Of a stretch of DNA of 64,000 nucleotides, positions 34,349 through 43,896 are shown in pieces; positions within the stretch are counted from its first letter, which is position 1, and each line of letters opens with the position of its first letter. Both the position numbers and the translations under genes were made by a program. Source of the DNA: Cryoendolithus antarcticus (lineage: Eukaryota > Ascomycota > Dothideomycetes > Cladosporiales > Cladosporiaceae); assembly GCA_002077065.1 (NCBI GenBank), contig NAJO01000006.1, positions 620,001 to 684,000 of the forward strand, given 5' to 3'. The notes beneath the pieces are model-generated. The model did not search any database. It was given only the letters and a program-made list of their open reading frames with translations, and had not been told where the DNA came from.

Positions 34349-35452
34349 TCACTCACTCTCCTCACTCGCTCCGCCAATCGCACTTCCATCCAGTGAGGCT
34401 TCGTCCAGCAAAAACGCCTCTGCATCCACAATTGGTGTCAAACTCACGCTATGCTTCTCCGCCCATGCCCTCACCCGACTCTTGTTCACCACGAGATTAC
34501 CTCCGGCTGTCTTCCTGCTCTCCGTGATCCCCATCTCCCTCAGCGCGGCCACTACATCCTCGCCTAGGATCCAGCAAATTTCGCTAATGTCCCTCACGCT
34601 AATCGTCTTCTTCCCTGGCGCTCCCAAGACCTCCCTCGCGACTTCGCCGCACCAGTAAGCTAGGTAGGCCTTTCGTCCTGGCGCACTCAATGGCTTCTCG
34701 GGCCCGCCAAATCGCCCTTCGTGTCTGCCGAGGACATACGAAGCGGCAATGAGAATCTGACCTAGGTTCCGACGCTGCCAAGGGGGAAAGATGAGGATGC
34801 AAGCCAGATTGTTGTTGTCCCATGACATCTTTTCCTTGCTAAAGAAGCCAACGACTTGACCGTGCGAGACACCAGAAGTCGTGCCGTTCGTGAGCAAGGA
34901 GCTGGATGTGGGTGGTTGCAGGATGAGAAGATAGTAGAGGAATGAGCTAACATCGAAGAAGACGGATTTGGTGTCGAGGAACAGCTTCGCGAATAGGGAC
35001 AAGTTCTGAGCGAACAGCTTGTTCTCCTCGCCGTCTACTTGATGTATAGCATAGCCACCCGTCTCGTATATTAAGTCGCCGGGCGGAGGTTCATCTTTGC
35101 AAGGGCAGACTCTCTTGCGCCTGTCAGCTGATAGTCGCGCCCCACGCGTGTTGGATACGTACGCAGTGCGCCGCATACTTCAAGAGCTCATGGCTATAGC
35201 TATAGCACCACTGGCATACATACAGCCACGCCGTCTTCCGCCCTCCTATCAGTTCATCTGGGTAGAAGGATGGGTACTCGGGCACAAAGTGCAGCTTGCC
35301 GAGGACGACGTTCTCAACATTGCGCTGAGTGGACGAACGGGCTGGCGCACGGTGTTGTGGCGAGGCGATGACACTGGACGGGACGCCTGCCATCACTTAC
35401 GGGGCCAAGGGAGGCCAGGATGGCTTACATGTTCATCAGAATTGGAAGCCAT
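34349..35452 (-). CDS. MYST-family histone acetyltransferase (Sas2-like)
   Basis: Acetylates lysines of histone H4 or related substrates from acetyl-CoA. Three exons (35401-35452, 35163-35341, 34349-35113) give 331 aa. The C2HC zinc finger is LYVCQWC..YAAHC; exon 3 begins RVCPCKDEPPPGDLIYE. The catalytic core has LFLDTKSVFFDV, the cysteine in LACILIFPPW, the acetyl-CoA loop WQRRNLGQILI, and the catalytic Glu in GGPEKPLS followed by YLAYW. No chromodomain or PHD finger is present, so it is the short form closest to Sas2 rather than Esa1. In the Q/RxxGxG loop the first Gly is Asn (QRRNLG). The splice site into exon 3 was chosen to keep zinc-finger spacing; an alternative of a few codons is possible. 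It shares a ~340 bp promoter with an orphan gene on the other strand. Confidence 0.86.
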
Positions 35453-35789
35453 GTCGAGACGCGTCTGTAATGCAGTTGCAGGCGCTGGAGACTCAGGCTG
35501 TCAGGCATCAGAATTGTTCTTGGCACATTCATGTCACCTCACTGCAACACAGTCTCGATGTCTTACAACCGCACTCACTTGCGCGGGATGGTCCACGAGT
35601 GCAAAGCCATTAGGCGGCACACACAAGTTCTGCATCAACTGCGGATGGTCGCGCGAACGCATCAAGACCTGTCGGCTTCATCAGCTGTCGGCCAACACAT
35701 CCACTTCTGTTCAGCAAATAGATCAAGTTCATCTCATGGCCAGATGAATGCTACTGTGCTGCACTGCCGACGAGGTAGCGCTGTAGGTA
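35453..35789. other. Divergent promoter region MYST / orphan coiled-coil gene
   Basis: 337 bp between divergent starts. Plus-strand frames that run across it are antisense to the MYST gene and not supported. Confidence 0.5.
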
Positions 35790-36743
35790 ATGGCGGATGA
35801 TCACGGATGGACGCTGTCGGACGAGATGTCGCCAAGCCAATCCGTACGCCAGATCAGGTTGCGGTCCAGGACTCCGCAGCGAGCGAATGCAGCGAGCAGC
35901 GTGCAAAGGATGTCCTTGTCTACCACCGCACACACAGCCGGGACATTCAGATCCAGGACTTTCACTACCGGACCTACCGTCGAACGTGCAGACGCGATCG
36001 CCTGCCGCCGTGATACGATCTCTCGTACTCCTAGCCTGAGTGAGATCGTCATCAGTACTGATGTGACTGTACCACGTTTCATCAGTTCACAGCCGATTGG
36101 CGCTGCTAACAATGGCAAGGAGTCGCCCGGCGGCACATCGCGGTCGGCGAACCATGTGCGCCTCTGCGATGCGAGGACCATTCTACCGCCAGTGATCTGT
36201 CTGGACAACGATGACAAGTCTCGACGGAGTGGAGCGCAATCCAAGCGCACATTCGCGAAAATGGTGGCAGAAGTGACTGGTCCAGAAATGGGTCCATCTA
36301 AAGGTGCCGTGTCGACGAACAGGGTAACTCAGCTGATGAGCAAAGAGGCCAGATTGCTACAGCGAGATGACGGACTGACACAGAGGGAGGCAGAGGTGAT
36401 GCGGAAGAAAGCAGAGCTGACAGATAGGGAGGCGAAGTTGGTGCGGGATCAAGCAGAGCTTATGCGGCGGTCAGAGGTCATTGGTGCAGGGTTGCTGCTC
36501 TCAGCAGAGGTGATCCAGCCACTCCGAAGCACGCAGCAAGAGATCCGGGACCTTGACGCAGGGCATGAGGAGGCTCTCCTGGCCCATGGCGCCGAGATCG
36601 CAGTACTTCAGCGTCGAGTACAGGTGGCTCGTGCACGATGTGAGGCGACAGTCCGGCGGTATGAAGGTGCTAAAATGGTACTGTTAACGGAGGAGAAAAG
36701 ACAGCTGCAGCTCGTGACCGATGTGATAGGGAGGAGCACTTGA
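35790..36743 (+). CDS. Orphan coiled-coil protein A, 317 aa
   Basis: No family recognised. Single exon from the ATG at 35790. Residues 1-~180 are Ser/Thr/Arg-rich and look disordered. From ~185 to the end the protein is a near-continuous amphipathic helix (LTQREAEVMRKKAELTDREA, then AEIAVLQRRVQVARARCEA and RRYEGAKMVLLTEEKRQLQL), so a dimeric coiled coil is likely. The block REAEV..R..L..REA, followed ~45 residues later by DLDAGHE, is matched by REAEL..R..L..RRAE and DLDAAHE in the protein encoded at 40502-41237, which indicates the two genes are related. No transmembrane segment, zinc ligand or catalytic motif is visible. It opens the orphan island that extends to 41237. Confidence 0.65.
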   Translation: MADDHGWTLSDEMSPSQSVRQIRLRSRTPQRANAASSVQRMSLSTTAHTAGTFRSRTFTTGPTVERADAIACRRDTISRTPSLSEIVISTDVTVPRFISSQPIGAANNGKESPGGTSRSANHVRLCDARTILPPVICLDNDDKSRRSGAQSKRTFAKMVAEVTGPEMGPSKGAVSTNRVTQLMSKEARLLQRDDGLTQREAEVMRKKAELTDREAKLVRDQAELMRRSEVIGAGLLLSAEVIQPLRSTQQEIRDLDAGHEEALLAHGAEIAVLQRRVQVARARCEATVRRYEGAKMVLLTEEKRQLQLVTDVIGRST

Positions 36744-38775
36744 GATGATTGTGGAGATGAAAGCAACCCGTAGGGAATCTGATTCGCTGGAAGGGATGAC
36801 AACGTAGCTCGGGAAACGGGACGAGATCGATGTCTAGCTTCGGAGTACCAGGCTTCAGCGGCAGATCGAGAATATCAAGAGATACTGCCCTGTATGATGC
36901 GTTTGTTGGCAGCGTGAAGTCGTTCGGAGGCCTGACGCGGTCAGGAGCAATGCCAAGATAGCCTAATGCGACTTCGGTCAATGCCACAGATATCTAACAT
37001 GCATTGTGAGGAGCGCAACTATGCTGTATCATGAGGCTAGTGCAATCTAAAGCGACTTTTGGAGTGAACGAGACATGAAGGAAGCCAAGTATCTACCGGG
37101 TTTCGATGTTTCCTTTGTATACCCTTTCCGAGTACCGTGAATGGAGCGGAACCCCGATCGGACCATGCAGGGTGTTTCTACAACACTGTGGCGTGCTTGA
37201 TCGCGCTCGATGGTACGCACGTTAGCTCCACCTGGCTTCGAGTCGCGTCGCTGGAGAACCCTGCAGGTGCGGACGCGTTGCGCGTAGTCGTCTGGTCACA
37301 GGCTGGAACGCCAAGGACTTCTCGAAATACAGGACATGGCGGTCGACCCTGGAGCCTTGCATAAATGCGCTACAGAGGATCCGCGACATGCGCTTGAACA
37401 ATGTAGCTGCGCGCAGTACCGACAGCATCAATGGGGTTTCCCGGCGCGCTCGCGCCAGTCCAGCTTCCAGGACCTGCAAAACCTTTGCGGCGATCGCAGG
37501 AGGTTAGAAGCTACCGAATTCTTTCGACGCCTCGACTCGTGCTGCGCTTGATCGATGCCTGTGGTCGCTCCAGTGGTGTAGCTGTTTGTGCCACATTGCC
37601 AAGCAACAGCATCCTCCGTAGTGGCACAGCGCAGACTCCAGGCACAAATCAGGGTCGCAGGGACTCTGTACTCTACTTCGGATAGGACGGTATCACGCTC
37701 ACTTCACGTGTAAGAGTCATAGTAGACCGGTCGATCAGCCAACGATAGGACAGAGCACTTGAAGTTCAGGTCGTCAAGCACGGACTCGCTTGACAACACC
37801 CCACATCTTTCTGGTCACCACGGAGGTAAATGCCTCAGGCTCCCAATCATCTCGCTTCGGTGGTGTCCCGCTCGACTCACCGTCTCCCGCCTTGGCGCGC
37901 TAGTTGCCGCAGCTCGACTGCTTAAGAAATCGCACTTCGACCCAACTTCTCTTCCCTCTCCTTATCCCAGTAAGTGAACTCCCCACCCCCCCTACACTGT
38001 ACAACATCCGCTGGCATCCCACAGCATGCACATCACTCTCGAGCATCACGGAACGCTTGCTAATGCCACTACAGGTGCAAGGGCAATAACGATCGCAGTG
38101 AGGACTTGTCCGAGGTCAGTACCGTACCCCCGAACCCTTCAAATGTCCACGACACTCACTAATACCTCGCAGCGTCGTTTTTTGCTAGTTGAAAACTATC
38201 AACTGACTGCTCCTGTTGGCTTCGTGTCGGCAGGGAATTTTTGGCAAACCTCAATACCACCGTACAGGCGGGTTCTTTTCATCAGATTTCCGCTGCTCTG
38301 CGCAGCGACCTGGAGAAGAGATGGGCAAGGCAACCAGTACGCGGGCAGTACTCTACAGCACTGGCAATATCACCGAGAAGCAATGATGTCGTCGCCGTGA
38401 GCCAACAGGTGAATCTGGGCATCGCAGGAGGGAATAGATGTATGCATCATGGACGACGACTGGCACACCTGGACGAGAATGGGCCACGCGATAAGCTACC
38501 GAGTTTCTGCTCGAAACGAACACCAATACCAATTTGCAATTGCAGAGCGCAGCTGTGTTGTATAGTGAGACCTCCGTTATGTGCGCTCAGTGCTGGCTTC
38601 ACCTGAGAAGCGGCACCGCCAAGAACAAACACACATGAAGCGAAGCACCTGGATCAGGGACAATACAAACGCCCATTCTGCGTCATGCAGTCTAATGTGC
38701 TAAGACAAACGCACACGACTTGACACCTCACGTCGCAACCTCACACAGGCAAGACATCTCGCATGGACGACAAAC
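36744..38775. other. 2 kb of the orphan island without a firm gene
   Basis: A pyrimidine-rich, promoter-like tract lies at about 37940-37975 and short open frames follow it on the plus strand. One (38241-38606) starts with a helical stretch (LANLNTTVQAGSFHQISAAL) but I cannot assemble a convincing set of exons. It could be an additional decayed or multi-exon orphan. The part up to 38775 also holds the promoter of the next gene. Confidence 0.4.
38026..38606 (+). other. Possible decayed or multi-exon orphan gene
   Basis: Overlapping plus-strand frames (ATG at 38026; a second frame at 38241-38606) follow a pyrimidine-rich leader. Candidate splice sites exist (gtcagt near 38116, ggcag near 38234, cagGTGAAT near 38409), and the middle part (ISAALRSDLEKRWARQPVRG) reads like a helix. 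No combination gives a clearly better protein than chance, so I record it as a possibility only. Confidence 0.25.
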
Positions 38776-40011
38776 ATGCCTCCTACCCGCGCCGGGCGCA
38801 AACGGTTCTTTCACGAGATCAACGAAGACGTTGAAGAGGCTTCACCCTGGCCTGCGGACGTAACGATGGAAAATATGGCGCCAATGTCACACGCGCTCAG
38901 AGACGACGCGTCAGAAGCATCAGAGGGCGCCGCTCCGCAACATGCGCTTTCATCGGAAGGCACGATGAGGGAGTCTTCACGGCTATCTTCCACCTCAACC
39001 ATTGTTGCTACCGACACCGGGTTCGAAGGCGGCGGAGTAGCACTCACGTCAGATCCTGTGGACAGCTCCAGCACCCTTGCTCACGACTCTGTTGCACCTC
39101 CATCGGAATCCTCGCACGCACGACCCTTATCGCCACGCTGCGAGCCTGCGTCGCCGTACACTTTACCTGTCAATCACTGCGATGCCTCCAACCTCGCGGA
39201 AGATGCAGACCATCATAGCGAACCGCTCAGGGAAGACGAAATTCCACCTTTCTGCAATTATCTCAACTACTGCGGTTACTTCGATCAAACCACGATTCCC
39301 CTCGCCAGCCTGAGTTCCCTCCGGATCAGGAAAGTCATCGAGCAGTTCGAAGGCGCGGACCCATCCTACTACCACAACTTCATCACCGCCTACCTCTCCG
39401 AAACAACCTTCACAGCAAAGGTCTGGATCAATTTCGATCCCTCACGTCGCTTTCCCGATTCAGTCTTCGATAGGCTCAAGAATCACCAGGGCTTCTACAC
39501 TGATCGCCGTGCCGAGGACACTGGCATCCTTCACTTGCCATGTTCATCCCGGACGTACCTTCAAGGCCTTGATCAGGATGTCTACCGTTTTCAGCACATC
39601 CGCCTCGACATCTGCACTCCGTTTCGCCGCCTCGCCACATTAGCCTTCGACTTCACAATGACTGAGTCCCTTGAGGGCTTCATGTTCAAGATCAGCGGCA
39701 ACTTCGGAAACCGAGGCACGATCGCTGGCTTCGAGTACCTTCGATCCTTCATCCGAGCCGAAGCCAGTAAGATCCAGGAATGGGTCAAGGAGTACAATGT
39801 ACAGGGGCTGGACATCGCTGAGCTAAACGCTATAGCTTTGCTTTTCCGGAACCTCAAGGATGAAGGCGATGGAGAGCGTACGGGGTGGATGAAGGAACCC
39901 TGCCCAGGTGGCGGAGATTGGTGCGTATCGGAAGAGGAGGTAGAGACGGTGGTGCAGAGTGGAGGTTGTGATGGGTATGTGCCATTTGCCGTTGGTGATG
40001 TTGCCTGGTGA
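38776..40011 (+). CDS. Orphan protein B, 411 aa
   Basis: No family recognised. Single exon with a good ATG (aaacATGCC). Residues 1-~155 are Ser/Glu/Asp-rich and probably disordered, with a basic patch at the start (RAGRKRFFHE). From ~157 it becomes a compact folded domain: FCNYLNYCGYFDQTTIPL, ADPSYYHNFITAYLSETTF, AKVWINFDPSRRFPDSVFDR, then RHIRLDI-like strands (FQHIRLDICTPFRRLATLAF) and FDFTMTESLEGFMFKISGNF. The end carries ESL..GGGDWCVSEEEVE and a short hydrophobic close (YVPFAVGDVAW). Aromatic content and alternating hydrophobics argue for a real domain. No signal peptide, membrane segment or known catalytic motif is seen. It is flanked by two related coiled-coil genes on the same strand. 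Confidence 0.7.
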   Translation: MPPTRAGRKRFFHEINEDVEEASPWPADVTMENMAPMSHALRDDASEASEGAAPQHALSSEGTMRESSRLSSTSTIVATDTGFEGGGVALTSDPVDSSSTLAHDSVAPPSESSHARPLSPRCEPASPYTLPVNHCDASNLAEDADHHSEPLREDEIPPFCNYLNYCGYFDQTTIPLASLSSLRIRKVIEQFEGADPSYYHNFITAYLSETTFTAKVWINFDPSRRFPDSVFDRLKNHQGFYTDRRAEDTGILHLPCSSRTYLQGLDQDVYRFQHIRLDICTPFRRLATLAFDFTMTESLEGFMFKISGNFGNRGTIAGFEYLRSFIRAEASKIQEWVKEYNVQGLDIAELNAIALLFRNLKDEGDGERTGWMKEPCPGGGDWCVSEEEVETVVQSGGCDGYVPFAVGDVAW

Positions 40012-40501
40012 ATGCATGAGACTGACGAGGGCAGCAGGCGCAGAAGGGGAGGTTAATCGCGGATGAGTGTGTGGAAGACAAGCAGTGCCTTGGATGTGAC
40101 CACAATGCTTGGGTTTGCAGGTGACGAGAACATATGCAGCAGCTTAGCAGTGCAAGCTCAGTGAGTGAGTAACTTTCACAGTCATCGCATACCTTTACAA
40201 TACTGCCAGAAATCTGATGAGATTGTTTCTTTCTCCACTACTGCCGAGACTCGTACTGGTAGCCACTTCACTCTGGGTCGCACCTGCCCAGATGAATATG
40301 GTCTCGGCCCTTCCACGAACGTCTCCTCCCTTTGTCAGGCAGTCGTACATGTAGAGATTCTTTGCCACCACAAGAGAAACACCACACACTGTTCTACACT
40401 GGTGCAAAGTCCGATTGTGGCATCAGACGCGTCTTCACTTGCACACAAGATCTGCGCCCCAAGCATAGCGTGACAATTCGAGTCACCTGCCTATACCTGC
40501 A
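40012..40501. other. Intergenic, promoter of orphan gene C
   Basis: 490 bp between orphan genes B and C. No gene is supported. Confidence 0.5.
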
Positions 40502-41237
40502 ATGGCGCGCTTTGAGCCTACCTCGAAGCCACCATCCGAGGACGACAAGACTGGCATGAACCTCGAGCTCGACCGCATCGGCGGCACACCAAGTGGGTCT
40601 GTGGTAAGTGCAGCACTCAATGGCTCCTTAAGAGATTGACAAGATTCAGGTATGGTCATCCGGCTCTGACACGCCCGAGTCTGGCGCAAGTATAATGACG
40701 CCCAGTACTTCGTCCACGCTCAGCGCAATGCAGAGTCTCTCAATTTCTCCCCTCGACCAGCTTGAGCCTGTACAGACACGATCGCCCAGCTCTGGCGATG
40801 TTGCAGCTATTCAATATCTGAGTATGGACAGCAGGGAGGCAGAGCTCGATCGCATGGAGCGAGACCTCGATGAGAGACGGGCGGAGATGACGCGGAGAAA
40901 GATCGAGGTGGAGCATCACTTAGCCATTGTCCCTGATGCAGCGGGTGTTAGGATCCCGGGAGAGCTGGTCCAAGCCTTCCAGGATCTGGAGCGGCGCATG
41001 GCAGATCTGGATGCTGCGCACGAAGCTACGCACGCCCGTCACGATATCTGCACCGGTCATCTCGAGGGCGGTATTGAGGCACTTCGGCGACAGCTAGCTG
41101 GGGCACAGCAGCGCTTGAGTTCTGAGCGAGCAGACCGAGAGGCGGAGATCATGCGCTACGAGGAGGCTAGAGGCGCGATCATGCTCGAATTGACGACGCT
41201 CAGAGCCGAGGTGGCGAAGCTACTGCGCCGTGCTTGA
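40502..41237 (+). CDS. Orphan coiled-coil protein C, 229 aa
   Basis: No family recognised. Two exons, 40502-40603 and 40650-41237, with a 46-bp GTAAGT..CAG intron; the frame stays open across the junction (GGTPSGSV|VWSSGSDTPES). The N-terminal ~85 residues are Ser/Pro/Thr-rich. From ~90 the protein is helical: REAELDRMERDLDERRAEMT, LVQAFQDLERRMADLDAAHE, then GIEALRRQLAGAQQRLSSER and MRYEEARGAIMLELTTLRAE. Spacing and key residues (REAE, DLDA-HE, RYEEA versus RYEGA) match the C-terminal half of the protein at 35790-36743, so the genes probably derive from a duplication. It converges with DPB2, 77 bp between stop codons. Confidence 0.68.
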
Positions 41238-41314
41238 ATTGGATCACTGGCACAACGCGGCTTGGGAGACACTTGCACGGCTAATGAGGACCATGAGGAC
41301 TTCATTACATTCAA

Positions 41315-43633
41315 TTATCCGACAAAGTCCTCCTGTATGACACCTCGCCTCGTCCAGCAATCATACTCCCCCCACTTCACCACTTTCCTCCTCCCACTCC
41401 CTGTCACCAATCGCCCCGGATTCAGCACATGACAGCCCTCGAACGTCAGCGCGAAGGGCTCGCTCTCCGCATCCACCAGCACAAGCGTGTGCGGTAGCGG
41501 GTAGAGCGACAGCGCCGAAGTGTACGACCAGTGCGTTGGTCGTATAGCCATCGGGAAGGGCGAGAGCGTCGACTGAGGAAGTAGGGATAGAATGAGCTTC
41601 TTCGCTGCGATGAGTGATGGAGGGTCCGTTGGAGCTGAGGGCTGAGTGTCGGACATGGCAGCATCTTGGCTATCAGCGCCTTCGATCGTAGCAGCAGCAG
41701 CATCAGGCATGTCCACCTCGATCTCAACCGTCGTATCAGTCCGTGTCTTCGTAGCCTCGCCAACCCGTATCGTCGTCCGTCGGAATCTCGAAGCAAGATC
41801 ATCTCGAAACACAACGACCTCATGCGCTGGCCCGAAAAGACTCACACGCGCCGGATTACTGGTCCACACCGCTTCGCCATCCACACTCTCCTTCTTACTT
41901 CCCAGACTGACCTCCGCCTTCGCGGCCGCGAAAGCTCGCCGTATCCGATTCGTGAAGAAGTCTGGAATGCCCTCTCGTGGTATTAGAGCAGAAGCACCGG
42001 CACTGAAGCTTGAAGCCCAGGGGTCGTTGTCACCGGGTATGAAGGTCCAGGTACTTGATCGCAGCAGACGAGGGAAGTCTGAGAGAATTGCTGCCAAGCT
42101 GTCGAAGAGCTCTTTGTACTCCACCGAGCCTGTGCCGGCATTCGCCATCGCGGCGCGGGAGGAGAAGTTGCCTGTCAGTACGAATGACATAGGCGGCTCA
42201 GCATCAGCAGAATCGTAGAACTGCAGCACCTTCCGCAGTGCAGCAAGCGTAGCCGGCTGATCGAGCGTCACTTCTCCGAGCACGACCATCTTCCTCCTAC
42301 CCTCGCCCACACACGATGGACTCGCAGGATCCAACAGCCTCTTCTCCAACCTCCGCATCCTCTCACCAACCGCACGATCAGATCCCAGACCCAAAAAGTC
42401 AGTCCAGCCAAACCCACCACCCGGATCTCCAGCTTTCAGATCCACACCAAGACTCACGTTTCGCCTCTCCACTGGTGGCCCGCCGATACTGAAGCCCAGA
42501 AACCGCCCTCCGATCGTCCCTCCGACACCTCCTGTGTTACCCAATCCACTCGATCCAGCACCAGCCCAGTTTTCCTCGTACTGCCCTTCTATGAGCACGA
42601 TCATGCCGGGGCAGAAGTAAGCGCTATCTTGTCCTTGCATGGGCTGTGCGTATTGTAAGTCGAGGCTGATGCTGCCGCTTAGATCGTGGAAGGCGAGGCC
42701 TCCTGTGGGAGCCACCCCGAGCATGCCTAGAAGCAGGTGCTGTGTGCCGCCTCGGCCGAGGAGATTGGCGATAGGCGTGAGCTTGTAGAACTGCTGTGCT
42801 GTTGTCGTATCTGAGCGTGTCAAAGCAGGCGCTCTGACAGAGAAACTCGGGACCTGGAAGGCTTCACTCCGTAGCAGCCGCTGGTGTATAGTATTGTAGC
42901 GGTCGCGGAAGACTGCTATCTTTTCTGAAGGCGACGGAAACATCGAAGCCTTGCTCTTCGCAGCCACAAAATGCTTCGCCTCAACCTCGTAGCCAAGTCT
43001 CGGCATCTCGAACGCAGATATCGTCTTTACCCACGCTCTGGGATCACCAGCACCATCCTCGCCCTCCCCTTCCTCATCCTCAACACTCAATGCACTAATT
43101 CCAAAGCTCTTCTGACTCTCCAATGCGGGCCTGCCCCCAAGGTCCACGGCACTATCATTCCCAAACGCAAAGCTACTCTCCCTCCTCATCCCCTGCCCAG
43201 CCTTCACCACCCCTACCCTCCCACCTGACATACAGCTCTCCAGCACTTTCAAAATTCCCTTCAACTTCTCCCCTTCCTCCAGCAGAAACCCGCCATTTTC
43301 ATTCTTCCATAGCTTAGCCACCTCCTCAATCGCCTGCTCGGCTGTGCCTTCCTCCCGCCATCCGGAACCGCAGTGTCGGCCAACAAACAGGGCGAGAGAT
43401 TGTAGGGCAGGGCCGGTGAGGGAGAGATTGTGCTTTTTGAGGGTTCGGACGGCGGTGGGGCGGAGATTTTGTTGACTCAGGAGGACGGGGAGGATTGGCG
43501 CGGTGGTGTGAGACGGGGCTGCGGGTTTGAAGGCGGGGGGTGCGATGCGGGAGGTGTTTGCTGGGAGGATGGGATGGGCCGGCGTGCCGAAGGCAGGTGA
43601 GGAGGAGAATATGTTGGAGGGAAGAGGCTCCAT
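41315..43633 (-). CDS. DPB2: DNA polymerase epsilon subunit B (Dpb2)
   Basis: Essential non-catalytic subunit of the leading-strand polymerase, linking it to the CMG helicase through GINS. Single exon from the ATG at 43631-43633 (MEPLPSNIFSS), 772 aa; the frame is open a little further but without an ATG. The N-terminal helical domain is clear (LRPTAVRTLKKHNLSLTGPA, LALFVGRHCGSGW, AIEEVAKLWKNENGG). The inactive phosphoesterase fold follows: LTPIANLLGRGGTQHLLLGM, the OB-fold region LSGSISLDLQYAQP and FCPGMIVLIEGQYEENW, then VVLGEVTLDQPATLAALRKV and FVLTGNFSS, and FIPGDNDPWASSF. As in the family, metal-binding residues of active phosphoesterases are absent. A Gly-rich insertion lies near 400. 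Confidence 0.93.
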   Translation of the reverse strand: MEPLPSNIFSSSPAFGTPAHPILPANTSRIAPPAFKPAAPSHTTAPILPVLLSQQNLRPTAVRTLKKHNLSLTGPALQSLALFVGRHCGSGWREEGTAEQAIEEVAKLWKNENGGFLLEEGEKLKGILKVLESCMSGGRVGVVKAGQGMRRESSFAFGNDSAVDLGGRPALESQKSFGISALSVEDEEGEGEDGAGDPRAWVKTISAFEMPRLGYEVEAKHFVAAKSKASMFPSPSEKIAVFRDRYNTIHQRLLRSEAFQVPSFSVRAPALTRSDTTTAQQFYKLTPIANLLGRGGTQHLLLGMLGVAPTGGLAFHDLSGSISLDLQYAQPMQGQDSAYFCPGMIVLIEGQYEENWAGAGSSGLGNTGGVGGTIGGRFLGFSIGGPPVERRNVSLGVDLKAGDPGGGFGWTDFLGLGSDRAVGERMRRLEKRLLDPASPSCVGEGRRKMVVLGEVTLDQPATLAALRKVLQFYDSADAEPPMSFVLTGNFSSRAAMANAGTGSVEYKELFDSLAAILSDFPRLLRSSTWTFIPGDNDPWASSFSAGASALIPREGIPDFFTNRIRRAFAAAKAEVSLGSKKESVDGEAVWTSNPARVSLFGPAHEVVVFRDDLASRFRRTTIRVGEATKTRTDTTVEIEVDMPDAAAATIEGADSQDAAMSDTQPSAPTDPPSLIAAKKLILSLLPQSTLSPFPMAIRPTHWSYTSALSLYPLPHTLVLVDAESEPFALTFEGCHVLNPGRLVTGSGRRKVVKWGEYDCWTRRGVIQEDFVG

Positions 43634-43896
43634 GATGGGTCTTCCTGTAGTGTTGTGCACAGTCTGCCACTACATGGGACTTTTCTTGGAGGTCGCAATG
43701 TCTGGGAGACGCGACCAGACGCGAAGCACTTTAGGACGCGCCCATCTCGCGTCTGGGGACTCAATGCCCGATTGGGGCCATCAGATTCAGAACGGGCTAA
43801 GATAGCCGGCAATGCGCCACTTCACATATGAGTAGAGAATCACATACCGACGGATTTCTGTGCACACCTACGTCCTAAGGTAGTACAATTCTCGAC

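Noticed and set aside
35097..35747. 216-codon plus-strand frame
   Set aside because: It is antisense to the well-supported first exons of the MYST gene.
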